A stretch of 64,000 bases of DNA, from NCBI GenBank assembly GCA_021234155.1, contig JAJEKV010000050.1, forward strand, positions 10,052,495 through 10,116,494. The letters run 5' to 3'. Below the pieces are notes generated by a model, which saw only the letters and a program-made list of their open reading frames with translations, did not search any database and was not told the DNA's origin. A program made the translations under genes and the position numbers. This stretch comes from Isoetes taiwanensis (Eukaryota; Streptophyta; Lycopodiopsida; Isoetales; Isoetaceae). Below are positions 13,561-25,999 of this stretch, piece by piece (within the stretch, counting starts at the first letter, position 1; the number at the start of each line of letters is the position of its first letter).

Positions 13561-14579
13561 ATAAAGCATTATCTGATGTGAACCTATCCAGGACTCATGC
13601 ACGAAGGTACTCTCAGAGTGGTAGTATAGAGTCGGCCTTGTGTAGCGCACCGGCCTTGGACCTCCCTCTACTTTGCCCTTTGGCCCCATTATATGGAGTA
13701 GCAAATTTCACTTGGTAGCCTCCATGGCACGGTGGGGCTCTATGTCGGTATGATGATGGGAGCCGGGGATTAAAACTAGGAACGTAAATCCCCTAAATGG
13801 CTACTAGGTCTCTGCCGCCTTCCAATATAAAGGAGCAATCACGGGGATCAACCAACATTATATATCCACATAACATGATAAATGTGAAATTAACATCGAT
13901 TCTAATGGATGCATCCGCTTTATAGCTAGGGCTCCGGTGAGTTAAGGGGTTCCGCCAATCCCAAGATTTGAGTATCCCACCAAGGTGGCTCTCGCAAAGA
14001 TACAAGAATCTTTAACTCATGGGTAACCTCGGATGATCTATAGGAATCTACTCCAGAAATACACGCTCAGGGCAGCTGCTGCCTCACAATTATTACATCA
14101 CTCTGTAGATGATTTGGGGTAGATTCTACTTTTCCTGATGCACACACACTCCTGGGGCTACTACACTAGGCTCTAATGCAGCAAACAATCCTCGAAATGG
14201 AGTTACGAATGCCAGTTGAACTCAAGAACTGCTGGACTCAGAAAGATGGCCTAGATCTACGGTTTGGTCCTCAATGAGAAGTGCCCATGTGTCAGGTCAC
14301 CAATAGGATGGAGTTATGTGGAAGGTTGGCTATATTATATATATAATGACTTAGCCATGCCATCTTCCCATACTAATGTATAAGGTAGGCTTGTATAGTG
14401 ACGTGGCCTAAAATATACATATTTGTACCATATATTTTAGGAAAATGTCCCATTCTCACCCCCCTCCACCCAGCATAATAATGCCCTCAGCATTACAATA
14501 AGGTCAACGAACCGGCATCAATAGCAACAAAAAAAGGATATATCGTAAGGGGTGTAATACTTAGGATTTTATTGTAGCG
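13561..14579. other. No gene seen; possible 3' flank of gypsy element
   Basis: No coding region recognised. The stretch lies immediately downstream, in minus-strand sense, of the gypsy chromodomain remnant, so its LTR could be here. I found no matching second LTR beyond 23350. Confidence 0.3.
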
Positions 14580-15460
14580 ATACTTAACCACTTAGTTATA
14601 CGGGCAAGTGTTTCCACTTGACCAAATACTTAAGGAATTTAACCTTCTTGTCTTATCAAGAAACAAGAACAACTTCAACTTGTTCCTTCGTCATTTCCAA
14701 CAGAGTTGGAGTCTCTAATACCTCTTCAGGATTGGGACTATACTTCTTAAGAAGACTTACATGGACCTTTAAGTGAGCAGGGAAGTCAAGCTTGTAGGAT
14801 TGGGTGCCTACACTTTCAACAATTCTAAAGGTCACGCGCGGAGCCGTTCACTTCCGCGTTCTTTGATCTTGCCGGAGCTTAACATTTGACTTTAATCTTG
14901 AGCCACACACTATCTCCAACCTAAAATTCCCTTATCGTCCTATGTTTGTTTGCCAAATTCTTCTGAGGCTTTCCTCAGACTTCCTCCACTAACTCCTGCA
15001 TATCTGCCAACAATTGTTGAGAGACTTCTACCTTCAACACAGGTTTGTGCTAAGTATCGTGTGCGAGGCATTGATAGCTATAATTGGTCATAAAGGGGGA
15101 CATCTGGGATGATTTTTGCTTGGTGCTATTGTATGTAAACTCAACCAAGTAAATATAGTCCTCCCACTTTAACTGCTTATTCCACATATATCTTCTTAAC
15201 ATATCATCTGTTTAGGGATGGTATGATGTACTCATGTAAAGCTTCATTCTGATGGTGTTAAAGAAATCCTTCCAGAAGGCGCTTATGAACTTCGGGCCTC
15301 TGTCGAAGATAATCTCCCTAGCATTTCATGCAATCTAAAGATCTCTTTAGAAAGATAGTATAGGGCTGTATCTGTGGTTCAACATGGCAAAAAATGTGCC
15401 ATCTCAACCACTATCATTAAGGTAGGGCCGTTATCAAATTCATGCTGACAATTTCCCACT
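14580..15460 (-). pseudogene. Ty3/gypsy integrase core and chromodomain remnant
   Basis: Read on the minus strand, 15440-15360 gives an integrase core start (MIVVEMAHFLPC, then LSKEIFRLHEM) and 15310-15262 gives FDRGPKFISAFWK, the region around the second catalytic Asp of Ty3/gypsy integrases. Downstream come the C-terminal part of integrase and, at about 14680-14600, DKKVK..KYLVKWKHLPV, which resembles the start of a chromodomain as in chromoviruses. Several stops and frameshifts interrupt it. The N-terminal zinc-binding part of the same integrase lies at about 17345-17640, on the far side of a 1.9 kb insertion. No complete LTR was found. Confidence 0.8.
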
Positions 15461-17344
15461 TAACCATCATTCAATTAAATTGGGATTATGTCTATTCCAA
15501 AATCGCGCCGAATAAGCTTTTTATCGATCTTTTTATGCATGTAACCATACTTTTTCCCAGATTTGTATTCATTTTGACATAAGAATACCTGATATGTGTT
15601 AAATTTTATGGTCTTCCTAAAATAAGATAGCATTTCTGCAGTATTATATTTGTATGTTGGGCAACATGAAAAACTAAAAAATTACTGCATATTTGGAATG
15701 GTTTCACACGAAATTTTAAAAATTAGAACAAGTAAAGTACCTTTATTTACACATCTCTAAGTTTAAGTAGTACATCCCTAGGCAAATATCCTGGCAATAT
15801 AAAACTAGTTACATTGTAATATAAGACAAAAATACATTTATTTACACTTTTGGTTAAGTCCCAATAACATGTGCAAATAAAGCTTGAATATTCAGTATAT
15901 ATAAAATAATCAAAAGCAATCTACCACATGCTTAAAAAGAAAAAAGCATATTATAAGTATGATGTAAGCGTTGTAAAACTCACATTTGTGGAAAAAATCA
16001 TACTACAAGTGTGATATAGCGTTGTAAAACTCATTTGTGGAGCTATGTAAATCGGCGCTTGGCCGGCGTTTAAAAAGGTTTACAAAGTCGAGAACATAAG
16101 ACTTGTCCCGATCAATGCATAATAAAATCAATAAAACTTTCAAGCACGGTGTTCTCTTTTTGTGTGAACGAGGGGCGCCCACTTTCACAGATTACTATCT
16201 CTCTGGGAAACAAAGGGCAACCTCCCACACGATGAGCCTCAAACTGTGTGTAGATGTAGTGTAAGCCTCACGAGGAAAGCTTCACACGATTCATGGTGTA
16301 ATAGAAGCCAGACCCAGAGACCCATCTCGGCTAGTGTTAAATTCACCACTCTAGCAGAGATGTACATGCAATCCTGTCTAATTGCATGCATTAGTTCATG
16401 TTATTTAAAGCTCAATCACAGCGGCCCAAAAAGAGGGCAAAATCTGCATCCTACTCACAATTGTATTAAAGATAGTGATGCCTCTGCTTGAGAAAAAGCG
16501 AGAAGAATGAAGAATGAGGAATAGGTTGGGCGAGATGCAGAGCTCGAAAACACTTACCAGATCAAACAATTGAGAGAAAAACTAAGCAGGGAAAGCCCAA
16601 AATATTCTACATTTGCAAGCAACAAGCTGAATGGGCTTTTCGTATATCAACTCTAGGTATTATATCCTTGTAGCCACAACCTCCACGGCAAGAAGAAGCT
16701 GATTGGAAGAAAAATAGCAAATATAAAGAAGAAAAGAGAGGTAGAAAGGATACATAAGAAAAGAGGGCAAAAAAGCACTTGCTTCTTTGATGCTGTATCA
16801 ACGGCTCCTCTACCACTTAGTTTGAGGCAAAGCCACTTTGCCAAAACTTTAGCGCCATAACCCACACGTTGCCCACGGATTTGAACCCAATTATATTTCC
16901 TTTGCTCAAACTCCAACAACCGACTTCTTCAATCATGCTCAAAACTCCTTGAGAGAAACAAAGCCGAGCCTTAGAGGCCTCGCAACCCAGCCGAATCTCT
17001 TGCTTGAAGCAAGTCGGCTCACGAAATCAATTAGGCCAACTCACGTTTTTCAGCGGTTTACGCCCGCCAGCTGAGCCATTTCATCGCTTCGGATAAAGCG
17101 CCAAAAAATAAAAATAGAAAGAGAGAAAGAAAGGATCACGAGAAGGGGAGGGAAAATAGAAGAAAGGGAAGGAAGGCGAGCAAAGAGAGAGAAAGAAGGG
17201 AGGAAAAAAATAAGAGAAAGCGGGACTTTGCAAAATCGACAATAGCATTAAAAAGAAAAAAGTAGCGTAAACCCAGGGAAAAAGCGGTACGTGAAAAATT
17301 TCTAAAAATAATGACATATTCTAAAATTAATTGAATGATGGTTA
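15461..17344. mobile_element. 1.9 kb insertion with terminal inverted repeats, inside gypsy integrase
   Basis: The left end (15461) reads TAACCATCATTCAATTAAAT and the right end (17325-17344) reads the inverse, AATTAATTGAATGATGGTTA. These ends interrupt the integrase exactly between its zinc-binding domain (17640-17345, minus strand) and its catalytic core (from about 15440 down). The interior has no transposase that I recognise. It holds a purine-rich tract near 17105-17225 and a GGATTTGAACCCAAT phrase near 16880. The flanks show no clear target duplication (AAG is the only shared triplet). I therefore call it an unclassified, non-autonomous DNA transposon. Confidence 0.65.
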
Positions 17345-19583
17345 CTTGGCATAAGAGTTCTAAAGCTTACGGATTAGTTGCTCCATCATTGTGTCCTTGA
17401 CATAAGCGGCACTCCACGGATATATCTTGCTATCACCTTCTTGTGCTTTCGGCCGAACTAGCTACTTCTAATCTCGAAGTAGATCTTCATAAAACCTACA
17501 TGGACGGCGATAGGGCTATTATATGTATTGTGTAAGATTAGCTTCCTTACTCTTGATGCCTTGGGTACGTATAAACTTGTTCTTGTGATATAAAAACTTG
17601 TCTTCCTTTTTAAAATGCTTGAATGTCTCTCTCTTCTTATCCGTCCTTGCGCTCTTGCAAAGACTAGCCTATACGTGCTTGAATTCCATGCTAGAAGGGA
17701 TAGATTCCTCTTCCTTCTTACCAAATTAAGCAACAAGGTGGAAGTGTGAGATGGTATTACAGTACACTCGAGTCTCTGAGGCGGGAGAATTTGAAGAAAC
17801 GTCGACAATCACATTTAATTTGCATGGCTTATATATTATCTCGAAGTCATATTCTTCGAGAAATTCCATCCATCGCCTCTGCCTCAAGTTGAAGAGTAGT
17901 TGCATTTTGATATACTGGAGGCTCTGATGATTCGTATCCAATTGAAATTTTCTGCCAAGCAAGTAATGCCTCCATATGTGAAGAGCTCATACAATTGCCA
18001 GAAGCTCCTAGTCATGTGTTGGATAACGTTGTTTAGCATCAATCATCTTCTTGGAGTCATAGGCTACTACTCTTCCCTCTTGCATGAGGACTCCCCCCAT
18101 TGCAATCTGACTTGCATCTATTGCTACCAACTTGTCCTTCCTTGGGTCTGGTAAAGTCAGCATTGGAGTTGTAGTCAAAGCTTCCTTGAGCTTATCAAAA
18201 AAAAAAAATTGAACATTCTGAATCCAATGAGCAACCCAATCTTTAATTTTCTGGTGCTTTTAATGAGGTCCAAAAGAGGTGCTGCCCACTTAGCAAATTC
18301 CTTCACTTATAATATCCTGCAAGACCCAAGAAGCTTCTTACTTCTGACACATTCTTTAGTCTTTGTGTCGATTGTGCTTCAATCTTGTATAGATTAAATT
18401 GGTGATTCCCTCTACTTGGAAGTATGACATGGCCTAAATATTCCATATTATAGGTGTTGCAAAATTGCTTAAAAAGCTTACTTGAGAATGGCTGGTCTTT
18501 GTCTCAATTTTTCTAACACCCTTCTCAAGTGAACTATATGACCGCCATTGGCTTGTTGTAGATGAGGATGTCGTCGAAGGAAATGATAACGAACTCATCT
18601 AAAAAGTCTCTGAAGACATCACTCATTAGCGTCACGAGAAGGGTTGCAAGAGCATTTGATGAACAAAAGAGGGCATTATTATGAAATTCATAGTGCCCAT
18701 CTTGCACATTCTAAGGTGGTCTTATGGATGTCTTCTCCTTTATCCTTATGCGATGATACGGGATCATAGGTCTATCTTGGAAAGACTTTTAGCTCCTTAG
18801 AGCTGGTCCATTAAGAATCATCACGCCCTTGGCAAGGCATATTTGTTCTTAATGCATTTTGCTTGTTGAGTTGACATAGTCTATCCCACATTCTCAAACT
18901 TCTATATTTCTTCTTCATGAAGAGAATGGGCAAACCGGATGATACATTAGGCGAACAAATCCAAGCTCAAGCAACTCTTCAAGCTGCTTCTTGAGCTCCT
19001 ACTAAAGCTTAAGGAGTGCTCATTCTATATGGTGCCTTATGGTTGACTTTTGCGTGCAGTGCAAAGAGTGATTTTCACACTCTAGGCCTTTATAAAGCGG
19101 AGTTCACCGAATTTCATCTAGAGACTCCTTAATCGAGTTCTTTTAGGTACCCCTCATTTCTCTTCCTCTTGCCCATGACCCATTTCTTAGCTCATATTAA
19201 TGTTAGGTCCATTTCCCCAACCTAATGGGTCCTCATATACTATATTTGGTGACTAGTGTTGATAGAAATAATCCATTACCTTCAATGGGTCCATATATAC
19301 TGCACCCTACCATCTTTAATCTATGCCATGATGCCATGGTTCTGACCTTCTCAATCTCTCTAGTTCCTAACTTCTTTTCCTCCCTTTGTTTCCTTATCAT
19401 TGCTTATCGGCCCTAACCTACCTTGTGACCGATACGCCTTTCCAATATCCTTGGCTTCACCCCCATGTCACACGAGGAAGTAGCGTTGATATGTCATAAG
19501 CCCTCCCTCTAAAGACACTTCTCATTTTGCAGTAATATCAGTCTTGAAGTTCCTCTACAACTCTCTCTTTGGAAAAATCATCT
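15961..19583 (-). repeat. 3.6 kb tandem duplication, first unit
   Basis: Contains the right 1.4 kb of the TIR-bearing insertion and the adjacent gypsy RT-RNase H-integrase-N region. It is repeated head-to-tail as 19590-23190. The join at about 19584-19596 goes directly from gypsy pol sequence to TGTGATGTAAGCGTTGTAA, which is internal to the DNA insertion in the first unit. The duplication therefore happened after the insertion. Confidence 0.85.
17345..19583 (-). pseudogene. Ty3/gypsy pol remnant (RT, RNase H, integrase N-terminus), first unit
   Basis: On the minus strand the order is RT (about 19020-18180, heavily frameshifted), RNase H (17962-17770, with [21 protein letters not shown] and YKPCKLN) and the integrase zinc-binding region (about 17640-17345, with LYVPKASRVRKLILH and GFMKIYFEIRSS). 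The catalytic region of RT corresponds to [10 protein letters not shown] in the second unit but is broken here. The element codes for reverse transcription and integration of a chromovirus-like retrotransposon, but this copy is defective. Confidence 0.85.
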
Positions 19584-19589
19584 TTACAA

Positions 19590-22500
19590 ATTGTGATGTA
19601 AGCGTTGTAATACTCCACATTTTGGAGCTGTAAATGGCTTGGCGTTTAAAGTTTACAAAGTCGAGAACATAAGACTTGTCAATCAATGTAATAAAATCAA
19701 TAAACTTTCAAGCACAATTGTTCTCTTTTGTGTGTGGAATAGGGGCGCCTTTCTGAATACTATCACGAGAAACAAAGGGCAACCTCTCCCACACGATGAG
19801 CCTCAAGCTATTTTTGTGTAGATGTAGTGTAAGCCTCTGGAAACCTTCTGATTCATGGTGTAATAGAAGCGGAACCCGGACCCATCTCGGTAGTGTTAAA
19901 TTCACTACTCTATGAGATGTACATACAATCCACTGTCCCCAATTGCATGCATTGGTTCAATGTTGTTAAAGCTCAATCTGTGACCAAAGGGGCAAAATCT
20001 ACGCATCCTACTCTGATTGTTAAGATAGTGATGCCTCTGCGAGAAAAAGCGAAGAATGAAGAATAGGGAATAGGTTGAGGCGGTCTGCAGGCTCGAGAGC
20101 TGCGAGATCCAGCGATTGGGAAAAAACCAAGCGAGGAAGAGCGGAATATTCTACATTTGCAAACCTTGGTGAAGAATAGTGAACACGTAAGGAGATATTT
20201 CTCAACTGACAGCCTTAAAAGCGAGCATTTTTTGTTGGAAACCACAAAATGCGAGAACTTTTACGTACTGGGCTTTACTGTGCATATCAACTCAGGGTAT
20301 ATCCTTGTAGCCACAACCTCATGGCGAGAAGAAGTGATTGGAAGAAAAATAGCAAATATAAAGAGAAAAGGGTAGAAAGGATACACACATAAGAAGAGGG
20401 CAAAAGAAGCACTTCCTTCTTTGATCTTGTATCGCGGCTCCTCTACCGCGTTTAGAGGCCAAAGCCACTTTACTGCAAAAACTTTTCTGCGCCGCCATAG
20501 CCCGCGTTTGCCTGGGATTTGAACCCAATTATATTTCCTTTTCGAACTCCAACAACCCACGGCTTCTTCAATCATGCTCCCAAAAGGAAACTCCTTGAAA
20601 CAAAACGGCGAGCCTTAGAGGCCTGCGGCAGTAGAATCTCTTGCTTGGAAGCAAAATTCGGCTCTACTTGCGAAATCAATTCCAGGTAACTCGGAGTCTT
20701 CAGTTTTGCCCATAAACCTTGAGCCTGACAAAATTAGCTTCGGATAAAGCATAAAAAAATAAAAATAGAAAGAAGAAAGGGCCAGCGAAAAGGGGAAAAG
20801 AGAAAATAGAAGGGAAGAGGAAGAAGCCGAAAGAGAGAGAAAGAAGAGGAGGGAAAAAATGGACTTTTAAAATCTGCGTGGAAGCAGCGACCAAAAAAAA
20901 GAAAAAAGAGGTAAGGCGTGAAGAGCGGGAAAATGTGGCGTGAAAAAATTTCTAAAAATAATGACATATTCTAAAATTAATTGAATGATGGTTACTTGGC
21001 AAAAGAGTTCTAAAGCTTCTGGATTCGGAGTTGCTCCACCATTGTCCACTGACATAACTGGCACTCCTGGATATATCTTGCTATCCGCTTCTTCATGCTC
21101 GGCCAGAACTAGCTACTTCTAATCTCGAAGTAGATCTTCATAAAACCCACATGGACGATGGACGGCGATAGGGCTATTATATGTATTGTGTAAGATTAGC
21201 TTCCTTACTCTTGATGCCTCCGGTACGTGTAAACTTGTTCTTGTGATATAAAAACTTGTCTTCCTTTTTAAAATGCTTGAATGTCTCTCTCTTCTTATCC
21301 GTCACTTTAGCGGCTCTTGCGAACCTGCTTTATACGTGCGCCCAGATTCCATGCTAGAAGGGATAGATTCCTCTTCCTTCTTACCAGATTCGCTTGACAA
21401 GGTGGAGGTGGCAGATGGTATTGCAATGCACTCGAGTCTCTCGAGGCAGCTGAAAGAGCACGTCAGCAATCACATTTAATTTGCATGGCTTATATACTAT
21501 CTCGAAGTCATATTCTTCGAGAAATTCCATCCATCGCCTCTGCCTCAAGTTGAAGAGTAGTTGCATTTTTGATATCTTTGGAGGCTCGATGATTACGTAT
21601 CAATTGGGGAAATTTTCTACGCCAAGCAAGTAATGCACGAGCTCATACAATTGCGAAGCTCTAGTCATGTGTTGGATAAACGTTGTTTTTATCAATCATC
21701 TTCTTGGAGTCTTGAGCTCTTACTCTTCCCTCTTGCATGAGGACTCCCCATTCTGTCGACTTGCATCTACCCCTTACCAACTTGTCCTTCCTTGGGTCTG
21801 GTAAAGTCAGCATTGGAGTTGTGGTCAAAGCTTCCTTGAGCTTATCAAAAAAAAGTTTGAACATTCTGAATCCAATGTGCAACCCAATCTTTAATTTTCT
21901 GGTGCTTTTAGTGAGGTCCAAAAGAGGTGCTGTCCACTTAGCAAATTCCTTCACTTATAATATCCTGCAGGACCCAAGAAGCTTCTTACTTCTGACACAT
22001 TCTTTGGTGCTGGACAATCGATTATTGCTTCAATCTTGTATGGGTCAGTGGTGATTCCCTCTGCCGATATGACATGGCCTAAATATTCCATCGTAGGTGT
22101 TGCAAAGTGGCACTTCAAAAGCTTGCCAGAAAGGCAGTGCTGTCTCAATTTTTCTAACACCCTTCTCAAGTGAACTATATGACCGCCATTGGCTTGTTGT
22201 AGATGAGGATGTCGTCGAAGGAAATGATAACGAACTCATCTAAAAAGTCTCTGAAGACATCATTCATTAACCTCCTGAAGGTTGCAAGAGCATTTGATAG
22301 ACAAAAGGGCATTATTGTAAATTCATAGTGCCCATACTGCATTCTAAAGGTGGTCTTATGGATGTCTTCCTCCTTTATCCTTATCTGATGATACCCGGAT
22401 CGTGGGTCTATCTTGGAAAAGACTTTAGCTCCTTGGAGCTGGTCCATTAAGTCATCTGCCCTTGGCAAGGCATATTTGTTCTTAATCGGCTGCTTGTTGA

Positions 22501-23190
22501 GTTGACATAGTCTATCCACATTCTCAAACTTCTATCTTTCTTCTTCACGAAGAGAATGGGCGCCCCGACGGATGATACATTAGGCCAAACAAATCCAAGC
22601 TCAAGCAACTCCTTCAACTGCTTCTTGAGCTCTACTAGCTTGGGAGTGCTCATTCTATATGGAGCCTTATTGGTTGACTTTGCGTCTGGTGCAAGAGTGA
22701 TTTCACACTCTAGGCCTCTATAAGGCAGTTCTCGAATTTCATCTGGGACTCCTTAATCTGAGTTCTTTTCGTGCCCCTCATTTCTCTTCCTCTTGCCCCT
22801 GGCCCATTTTCTTAGCCCATATTAATGTTCTGGTCCATTTCCTTCCCCAACCTAATGGATTCCTCCGTCCCTTGCTATGTTGGTGACTAGTCGCTGATGA
22901 AGCCCCAGCCAATCCATTCCGCTTCAATGGGTCCCATATATGCACCCTACCATCTTTAATCTATGCCATGATGCCATCGTTCCTCAGCCTTCTCAATCTC
23001 TCTAGTTCCTAACTTCTTTTCCTCCCTTTGTTTCCTTATCATTGCTTCTATCAGCGTAACCTACAATGTGACCATTCTGCCTTCCCAATATCCTTTGCTT
23101 CACCCCCATGTCCCTGAGAGTAACGTTGATATGTCTCGCCCTCCCTCTAAAGACACTTGTCATTTTTGCCCGTAATATCACCGATCTTGA
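19590..23190 (-). repeat. 3.6 kb tandem duplication, second unit
   Basis: Head-to-tail copy of 15961-19583. It begins inside the DNA insertion (TGTGATGTAAGCGTTG near 19596), passes the insertion's right inverted repeat at about 20975-20994 and continues through gypsy pol. It extends further upstream of pol than the first unit, which stops near 19583, so this is probably the parental right portion. Confidence 0.85.
20995..22660 (-). pseudogene. Ty3/gypsy pol remnant, second unit (better preserved RT)
   Basis: On the minus strand, 22653-22450 gives the RT start (ELLELGFVWPNVSSVGAP, then [13 protein letters not shown]). From 22519 to 22175 it gives [26 protein letters not shown] and [15 protein letters not shown]. 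The usual aromatic-DD core therefore reads FDD rather than YDD or YVDD. From 22169 to 21951 it gives the RT connection (MEYLGHVISAEGI), 21954-21661 the RNase H start, and 21566-21380 the RNase H end ([19 protein letters not shown]). The integrase zinc-binding region follows at about 21300-21000 and is cut off by the insertion. Frame changes between the blocks make it non-functional as one polyprotein. Confidence 0.88.
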
Positions 23191-23349
23191 TTCCTCTAAC
23201 TCTCTCTGGAAAAAGTCTGCAATCAAATCATACACATTCTCCTTAGGAAATTCCCTAATTTCGATGGCTCGAACATTTAGTTTTATCATCATTTGTTCTT
23301 GTACTTCTTTTACTTGAATTGCTATCTTTTTTTCCAGCTCTGTTGCCAA
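23002..23349 (-). pseudogene. RNA-binding/ORF1-like open frame upstream of gypsy pol
   Basis: A 115-codon minus-strand frame that starts with a Lys/Glu-rich helical stretch (MATELEKKIAIQVKEVQEQ). It continues with REFPKENVYDLIADFF, RILRAKMTSVF-like and RHINVTLRDMGVKQRILGR segments. The layout (coiled coil, short RRM-like domain, 'I.V...D...K..IL') resembles ORF1 proteins of L1-type LINEs more than a gypsy Gag with zinc knuckles. It may be LINE sequence abutting the gypsy element, or an unusual gag. I could not decide. Confidence 0.4.
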
Positions 23350-24484
23350 ATTAAGTGGGTGATTTCCTCTCCCTTCTAGTCTTTCTAGCCTCTGGCTGAT
23401 TGAGACTTTTGGCTGCTTCTGCTGCCTTGCCTGTGGTCTTTATATCCGCCACTTGCACCTTTATATTTGCCATTTCCGCCGCATTTGCACTCCCACCATG
23501 TGCTTCAATTCTATCACGTCATCTTGTTCATTAGAATCGTTTGAGCATACCCAATCAAACATATCAGTTCTTGTGATTGTCTTGGCATAGAAGTACCAAA
23601 GACAATCAAAGAACAACACTTGAGAGGTTACCACTGAAGCATAGCATTACTCTAGATAGAAACCTAATGCTATATATTATTCAATTTGCTTACCATTCCA
23701 CCTAAATCTATATGAAGCATAGCATGGGTTGAAATAGGAAGAGATGTTTTCTATGTGGCAAAATTTCTACAAGTATCGAGAATAAACATAAAGTTGAATT
23801 ATTTTAGAAAGAGGAGTTTCACTTAATTCCTAATTTTATATTGATTTGCACTCCATCTTTCTTTGAATACTAAGAGATGGGACTATATATGATTTCATAA
23901 CATTTTTACAAGTGGGTGGAGGGTGGTGTGATATGTTTAAATGACGTTCATTTGAAGAACTCAAACCAAACAGAGTTTAAAGTGAATCTATAAGAGATCA
24001 TGGATTGGAGATGTGAAGCTAATAGATAATTAGTTGGATGGAGTTTAATTGAGTTGACTATGTCGGTCCCAAGAGAACAAAGTAAATCATGGCCATTACT
24101 TTATTTTCTATTTACAATGTGAACATTGTCGAGATGATACTTCATTGGAAGGCATGTTCCCTCACGTGGATAGGCTCTGTATGACTGCAAAGGCAAAATA
24201 AAAAGAACAGTACAAGTGTTGCAGTATGATACTGTTGCAATATGATACTAGAGTATGATACTAGATGTTTTCAACAATACCAGATGCTTGCAAGCATGTG
24301 CAGTTCACATTTAACATTTTGCGTTGCGTGGATACATTTATCTTTAGATTATTCTTGCCACCATGTTTGAATGAATAATACAATCCTTCCGATTCCAATG
24401 GATGTATGGGTGGTTATATTTGTGTTACTATGGCACTATAAATAGATAAACCTATCCTTTTGGTTGAAAACCACTACAAAGCAA

Positions 24485-24660
24485 GAATACTAATAGAAGT
24501 GAACATTGAAGGAAAGTGGCATCAAGAAGCGCCCTTTAGGTGGTAAATTTTAGCGTGAGTGCATCCATATCATGATGCATAGAACCAAATTGTATTGTGG
24601 TAAGTCCAATATCCCACCAAATGAAAATTCATTTTAGCACTAACGACATAGGCTAAAATG
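24485..24660 (-). repeat. Dispersed repeat, copy 2 (inverted relative to 4130-4320)
   Basis: Reads as the reverse complement of 4130-4320. Shared phrases include GGTGGTAAATTTTAGCGTGA and CCACCAAATGAAAATTCAT. Confidence 0.65.
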
Positions 24661-24964
24661 CATAGCTACATGAGCGGCAAGGTTCGAAAAAGTGGGGGTT
24701 TGGCTCGAGGATTGCCGGTTGAATCTCTTAAAGTCCAGTTGGGGTTTAGGGCTACTTCAGGTGGTTACAACAGAAATTTCAGACATATGGCTAATTGCAT
24801 GTAAAGATTCGTGCAAGCATGCAAATTTCCAGTTCAAAGGTTAGGAGGGGGGAATTTGTTGAAAAGGTCAGAGGGCCATACCGGGCCCTGGCCTAGCTGG
24901 GCAGCAAAGTAGATCTGCAATTGCATATCTTAGATTCGTAGCCTAGGTAGCAGAGTTGTAGTGC

Positions 24965-25045
24965 ATTAAAGAGTCGCAGTTGCCTTGGTGGCCCTGGGTT
25001 GCATTAAAGTCGCGGTTGCCTTGGTGGCCCTGGGCTTCATAGATC
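24965..25045. repeat. Short direct duplication
   Basis: The phrase GTTGCCTTGGTGGCCCTGGG occurs at about 24978 and 25015, each preceded by GCATTAAAG..TCGC. This is a two-unit tandem repeat of roughly 40-45 bp. Confidence 0.7.
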
Positions 25046-25999
25046 TGGCACTAACACTGCCAGGGGATTTTAGTTACTTAGGCCAAATGAAATTTTGCGG
25101 GAGGACTTGCAGTTTACCTGGGGGCAACAACGGTGAATGTGACCAAAAATATGAATAGAAGACGGTAAATTTTCTGGTTACATCTAAAATATTTTTCGAA
25201 CCTTGATGAGCGGTATGCCAATGGTAAAGGTAAAATAGGATATGACATGGTGAAACAGCACAAAGAAGAATTGGATGTAAACATTGAAGAGAAAAATCGG
25301 TCTTATAGAATAGGAATTGAATTGAATTAAATCAACTTTTCTCGTCCTCGGGGACCACGAGGACATGACATAAGAACGAGTATGAATAAGTTGTATATAA
25401 ATGTTCAAGTAGTCAAAGGCAAAAACAAACCTGCGGTACACCCTTTTGGATGAAAACAAAAAACATGTCCACAACTCTGGCAATGTAATTTCAGTAATTT
25501 GATTTTGAACTTATACATTTGTTAGTTTCAGAAGCCTTCGAGACATAAATCTCTGATATTTAGCATGCGAGCCTGACAACTTGAGCAGAAAACCTGCTCA
25601 AAGCAAGTCTGAGCAGATTGAACAAAGTACGTGCACTCTTAATATGTTGTAAAACTCTTAATATGTTGTAAAACTGTATAGATCCTGTGGTGAAAAAATC
25701 TCGATATTTAGCATGCGAGCGACAACTTGAGCGTAAAACCGCTCAAAGCAAGTCCGAAAGTGATTGAACAAAGCACGTCTTAATATGTTGTAAAATCAGA
25801 TAGATCCTGTGGTGAAAAAAAAACGCTGCTTTTAACACTTTGGATAGATATCAGATATATATTTACCAAAGAAAGGCTCAAGTATGGTTGGAACTTGTTG
25901 TATGCCTTTGGAACTAGAAAGCTAAAGGAATTTCTATATAAACTTGCCACAGATTGTTACACCTGCAAGTCTTTTCTCCAAGGCCCGTATTTTTATTAT

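Larger units (their letters stand above)
23351..25359. other. No gene seen; some repeats
   Basis: AT-rich sequence without recognisable coding regions. It contains the inverted partner of the 4130-4320 repeat (24485-24660) and a roughly 44 bp direct duplication at 24965-25045. No LTR matching the far side of the gypsy element was found. Confidence 0.4.

Noticed and set aside
17105-17225. Regulatory GA-rich promoter element
   Set aside because: The purine tract is an internal part of the TIR insertion, repeated in its duplicate at 20755-20860, with no gene nearby to regulate.
15961-21000. Two 1.4 kb LTRs flanking a gypsy interior
   Set aside because: The repeats are internal parts of a TIR-bearing insertion plus pol, and the tandem duplication continues past the second copy. 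They do not have LTR ends, PBS or PPT.
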